Made by a program: the position numbers and the translations under genes. Below are positions 34,164-35,802 of a stretch of DNA of 35,802 bases, piece by piece. Positions within the stretch are counted from its first letter, which is position 1. Each line of letters opens with the position of its first letter. The notes below the pieces were generated by a model, which was not told the DNA's origin, made no database searches, and worked only from the letters and a program-made list of their open reading frames with translations. This DNA is from Phycisphaerales bacterium (lineage in GTDB: Bacteria > Planctomycetota > Phycisphaerae > Phycisphaerales > UBA1924), in contig JAJDDM010000183.1 in NCBI GenBank assembly GCA_029260315.1, forward strand, positions 1 to 35,802. The letters are read 5' to 3'.

Positions 34164-35573
34164 ATGAAACCTCAATCAAGAACCGTTCGAATCGCGGGCA
34201 CGTCACTTCTTGCCGGCGGGCTCGTCGTGTTCCTTGTCACCAGGGACGGCAGCCCGATGCTCAAATCGAGCGCCGCCGCCCAGATGCAAGGGCCGAGAGA
34301 CACGGTGACCCTCCAGGGCATGGTCCGCGATTTCAAGTCCGATCATCCCGACTTCGGCCTGGGGCTCTCTCCGCTGGACGGCCACTACGCCGGGCTCATG
34401 GCGCCGCGGCTGGGCACCAACGGCCGCCCGGTCTTCGTCGGCGCAGGACGCAACGTCGTCGATCAGTTCCGCGACCGCGACGACAATCGCATCAAGCCCT
34501 ACGGCGATCGGGGACTCGTTGGCGGCCACTTTGACATAGACGTTTTCGCTAGCCTGGAAAACCGCCAGCGTTATCACAAGCACGAGTTCGACGACCGGTA
34601 CGACACCGCCACCATCAATATCGCCGGTTTCGAGGAGTTGCTCTTCGACGATATCTGCGCCGGCTATCCGAATCTGCTCAGGGTCGAGGTTCTCAACCCG
34701 CACAACTCGGGCCTGGGCCAGTACGTCTTCGAGACAGACGACGTGTACGAGACCGGCGCGATCGCCGGCGGGATCACGCGAACCTTCTTTGCCGACGACG
34801 TCTCGCAGTTTGCTGTGACATTCCAAACACTGAGTAGGATGCGGGGTACCAAGCCCGGGCAGGCTCAGAACGATAGTGAGGATCGAGATGATGCATTCGC
34901 AATCCGCCTATTCGACACTTTGACAGACGAAAAGGTCTACGAAATCGTGGCCTACGAGCACGTCGGCAAGGACGACGACGACGCGTGGGACTTCTACTCT
35001 CCCGACGACCGCGAGGGCGTGGACGCCTGCGGCGACCCCATCGACGACCGATCGGGCATATTCGGCGCTCCGGGCAACGGGGCTATCACAGACGCCGACT
35101 CCTTCAACGAGTGGTACCGATACACCCCCGGCACCAATCTAGAGAAGCCCCACGGCGTCGTCCTCGAACGCGACCCCAACGGCGTCTACTCCTTCGAGAC
35201 CGACCGCTTCTACCCCGTCGACGGCGAACTCTACGGCAACGAGGGCGAGGCCAACAACAGCTACTTCACCTACTCGATCAGCGCCACCGGCATCTACACC
35301 GCCTGCACCGATCAGTTCATCGAAATCCAGAGCAGCGACGATGTCTGGGTCTACATCAACGGCGAGCTGGTCATCGACATCGGCGGCGTCCGCACGCCCT
35401 CGGCCCAATACTTCGCGCTGGACCGCCTGAACCTCGCCGACGACGAGGAGTTCCAGATCGACGTCTTCTACGCCAACCGCGGGCGGGCGCCCGACTCGGT
35501 CTTCCGCCTCAGGACGAACATCGAGTTCCCCACCTCCGAGCTCACCATGCCCTCCATGGCCGGGTGGGACTGA
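34164..35573 (+). CDS. secreted fibro-slime-domain protein
   Basis: A 469-residue protein from ATG 34164. The N-terminal signal or anchor is VRIAGTSLLAGGLVVFLVT. A fibro-slime domain occupies the C-terminal half: FETDRFYPVDGELYGNEG, then NSYFTYSISATGIYTACTDQ, SSDDVWVYINGELVIDIGGV and AQYFALDRLNLADDEEFQID followed by VFYANRGRAPDSVFRLRT. This domain was defined in Dictyostelium and Fibrobacter-type slime proteins and resembles PA14 carbohydrate-binding folds. The mature protein is acidic. No PEP-CTERM-like tag or TM lies at the C-terminus (it ends ELTMPSMAGWD), so it is not an obvious exosortase substrate. An in-frame ATG at 34068 would extend it without a signal peptide. It is followed by a terminator at 35635. 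Confidence 0.87.
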   Translation: MKPQSRTVRIAGTSLLAGGLVVFLVTRDGSPMLKSSAAAQMQGPRDTVTLQGMVRDFKSDHPDFGLGLSPLDGHYAGLMAPRLGTNGRPVFVGAGRNVVDQFRDRDDNRIKPYGDRGLVGGHFDIDVFASLENRQRYHKHEFDDRYDTATINIAGFEELLFDDICAGYPNLLRVEVLNPHNSGLGQYVFETDDVYETGAIAGGITRTFFADDVSQFAVTFQTLSRMRGTKPGQAQNDSEDRDDAFAIRLFDTLTDEKVYEIVAYEHVGKDDDDAWDFYSPDDREGVDACGDPIDDRSGIFGAPGNGAITDADSFNEWYRYTPGTNLEKPHGVVLERDPNGVYSFETDRFYPVDGELYGNEGEANNSYFTYSISATGIYTACTDQFIEIQSSDDVWVYINGELVIDIGGVRTPSAQYFALDRLNLADDEEFQIDVFYANRGRAPDSVFRLRTNIEFPTSELTMPSMAGWD

Positions 35574-35634
35574 GCCGGGGCTCATGGAACTACTCCGTGG
35601 CGCTCGCGCCACGCGCAACACCATGACCGTCCGG

Positions 35635-35672
35635 GCCGGCGCGTCCTCGATGGGGGCCGCGCCGGCTTTCTT
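35635..35672 (+). terminator. intrinsic terminator after the fibro-slime gene
   Basis: GCCGGCGCG (35635-35643) pairs perfectly with CGCGCCGGC (35658-35666) around a 14-nt loop. TTTCTT follows on the plus strand. It lies 60 bp after the stop of the fibro-slime gene and just before the stop of a convergent minus-strand gene. Confidence 0.8.
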
Positions 35673-35677
35673 GCGCC

Positions 35678-35802
35678 CTACGCCCCGCTCATCGCGTGCA
35701 GCAACGCCGCCATCTCCTCGGGCATCGGCACGACGCTCAGCCGATGCTCCCGCAGCAGCACGAACCCCTCGAACCGCGTGTCGCCCTTGATCTCGCCAAG
35801 CG
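35678..35802 (-). CDS. C-terminal end of an unidentified protein (partial)
   Basis: An open minus-strand frame enters from the window edge and ends at TAG (35678-35680). The visible 40 residues or so read LGEIKGDTRFEGFVLLREHR, then LSVVPMPEEMAALLHAMSGA. Codon usage fits a coding region. It is convergent with the fibro-slime gene, with the terminator between them. I do not recognise the family from this fragment. Confidence 0.6.
   Translation of the reverse strand, partial: LGEIKGDTRFEGFVLLREHRLSVVPMPEEMAALLHAMSGA

Noticed and set aside
35480-35573. PEP-CTERM-like sorting signal at the end of the fibro-slime protein
   Set aside because: The C-terminus has no hydrophobic segment and no basic tail, so it does not look like an exosortase substrate.

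Overview
The window looks like chromosomal DNA of a high-GC member of the Planctomycetota, most likely class Phycisphaerae or a close relative. The basis is: two pseudopilin-like proteins of the H-X9-DG type with FTLIELL N-termini; a CxxCGY...CPEC zinc-ribbon membrane protein; a peptidoglycan flippase; an exosortase locus; and several short repeats (CACGGAG, GCCACGAA, CCCCAGA, CACTGGG and a CCGGCAAGATGCCGG palindrome) that I associate with planctomycete genomes. The taxonomic call is inference, because no rRNA or tRNA is present in the window.

Layout. 1-3371: an archaemetzincin-like putative protease in a lower-GC patch bracketed by inverted repeats, a 1-Cys peroxiredoxin, RNase D, and an AhpD-like peroxidase-related gene with an in-frame TGA exactly where the second active-site cysteine belongs. 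That TGA is followed at SECIS distance by a hairpin, so I call it a selenoprotein. 3579-8710 (+): glycine dehydrogenase gcvP with two repeat-derived in-frame inserts, a zinc-ribbon membrane protein and ispG. 8711-12823: repeat-rich intergenic DNA, two H-X9-DG pseudopilin paralogues, a small putative lipoprotein, ispF, an SDR oxidoreductase and an entericidin-like lipoprotein. 12913-17911 (-): murJ, an NhaD/UIT6-type Na+/H+ antiporter, a VanZ-like protein and an orphan ParA.

17934-30872 (-): an exopolysaccharide/exosortase locus. In transcription order it encodes a Wza-like export lipoprotein with a long low-complexity insert, an exosortase, an EpsI-like partner, a 1516-residue TPR protein, a Wzc-like chain-length ATPase whose Walker A lysine is alanine, a nucleotide-sugar epimerase and a WecA-like lipid-linked sugar-phosphate transferase. 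Several junctions are 4-bp stop/start overlaps (GTGA, TTGA), which suggests translational coupling. The likely job is priming, polymer-length control and export of a surface polysaccharide, coupled to exosortase processing of C-terminally tagged proteins. No such substrate is visible here.

31322-35802: lipA (lipoyl synthase) with an in-frame insert of about 40 residues made of two tandem repeats, a hicAB-type toxin-antitoxin pair in which hicB has no normal start codon downstream of hicA, an HD-GYP phosphohydrolase, a secreted fibro-slime-domain protein followed by a terminator, and the C-terminal end of an unidentified minus-strand gene.

The two strongest observations are the candidate selenocysteine gene and the repeated invasion of conserved enzyme genes (gcvP twice, lipA once) by short in-frame repeat elements, reminiscent of Rickettsia palindromic elements.
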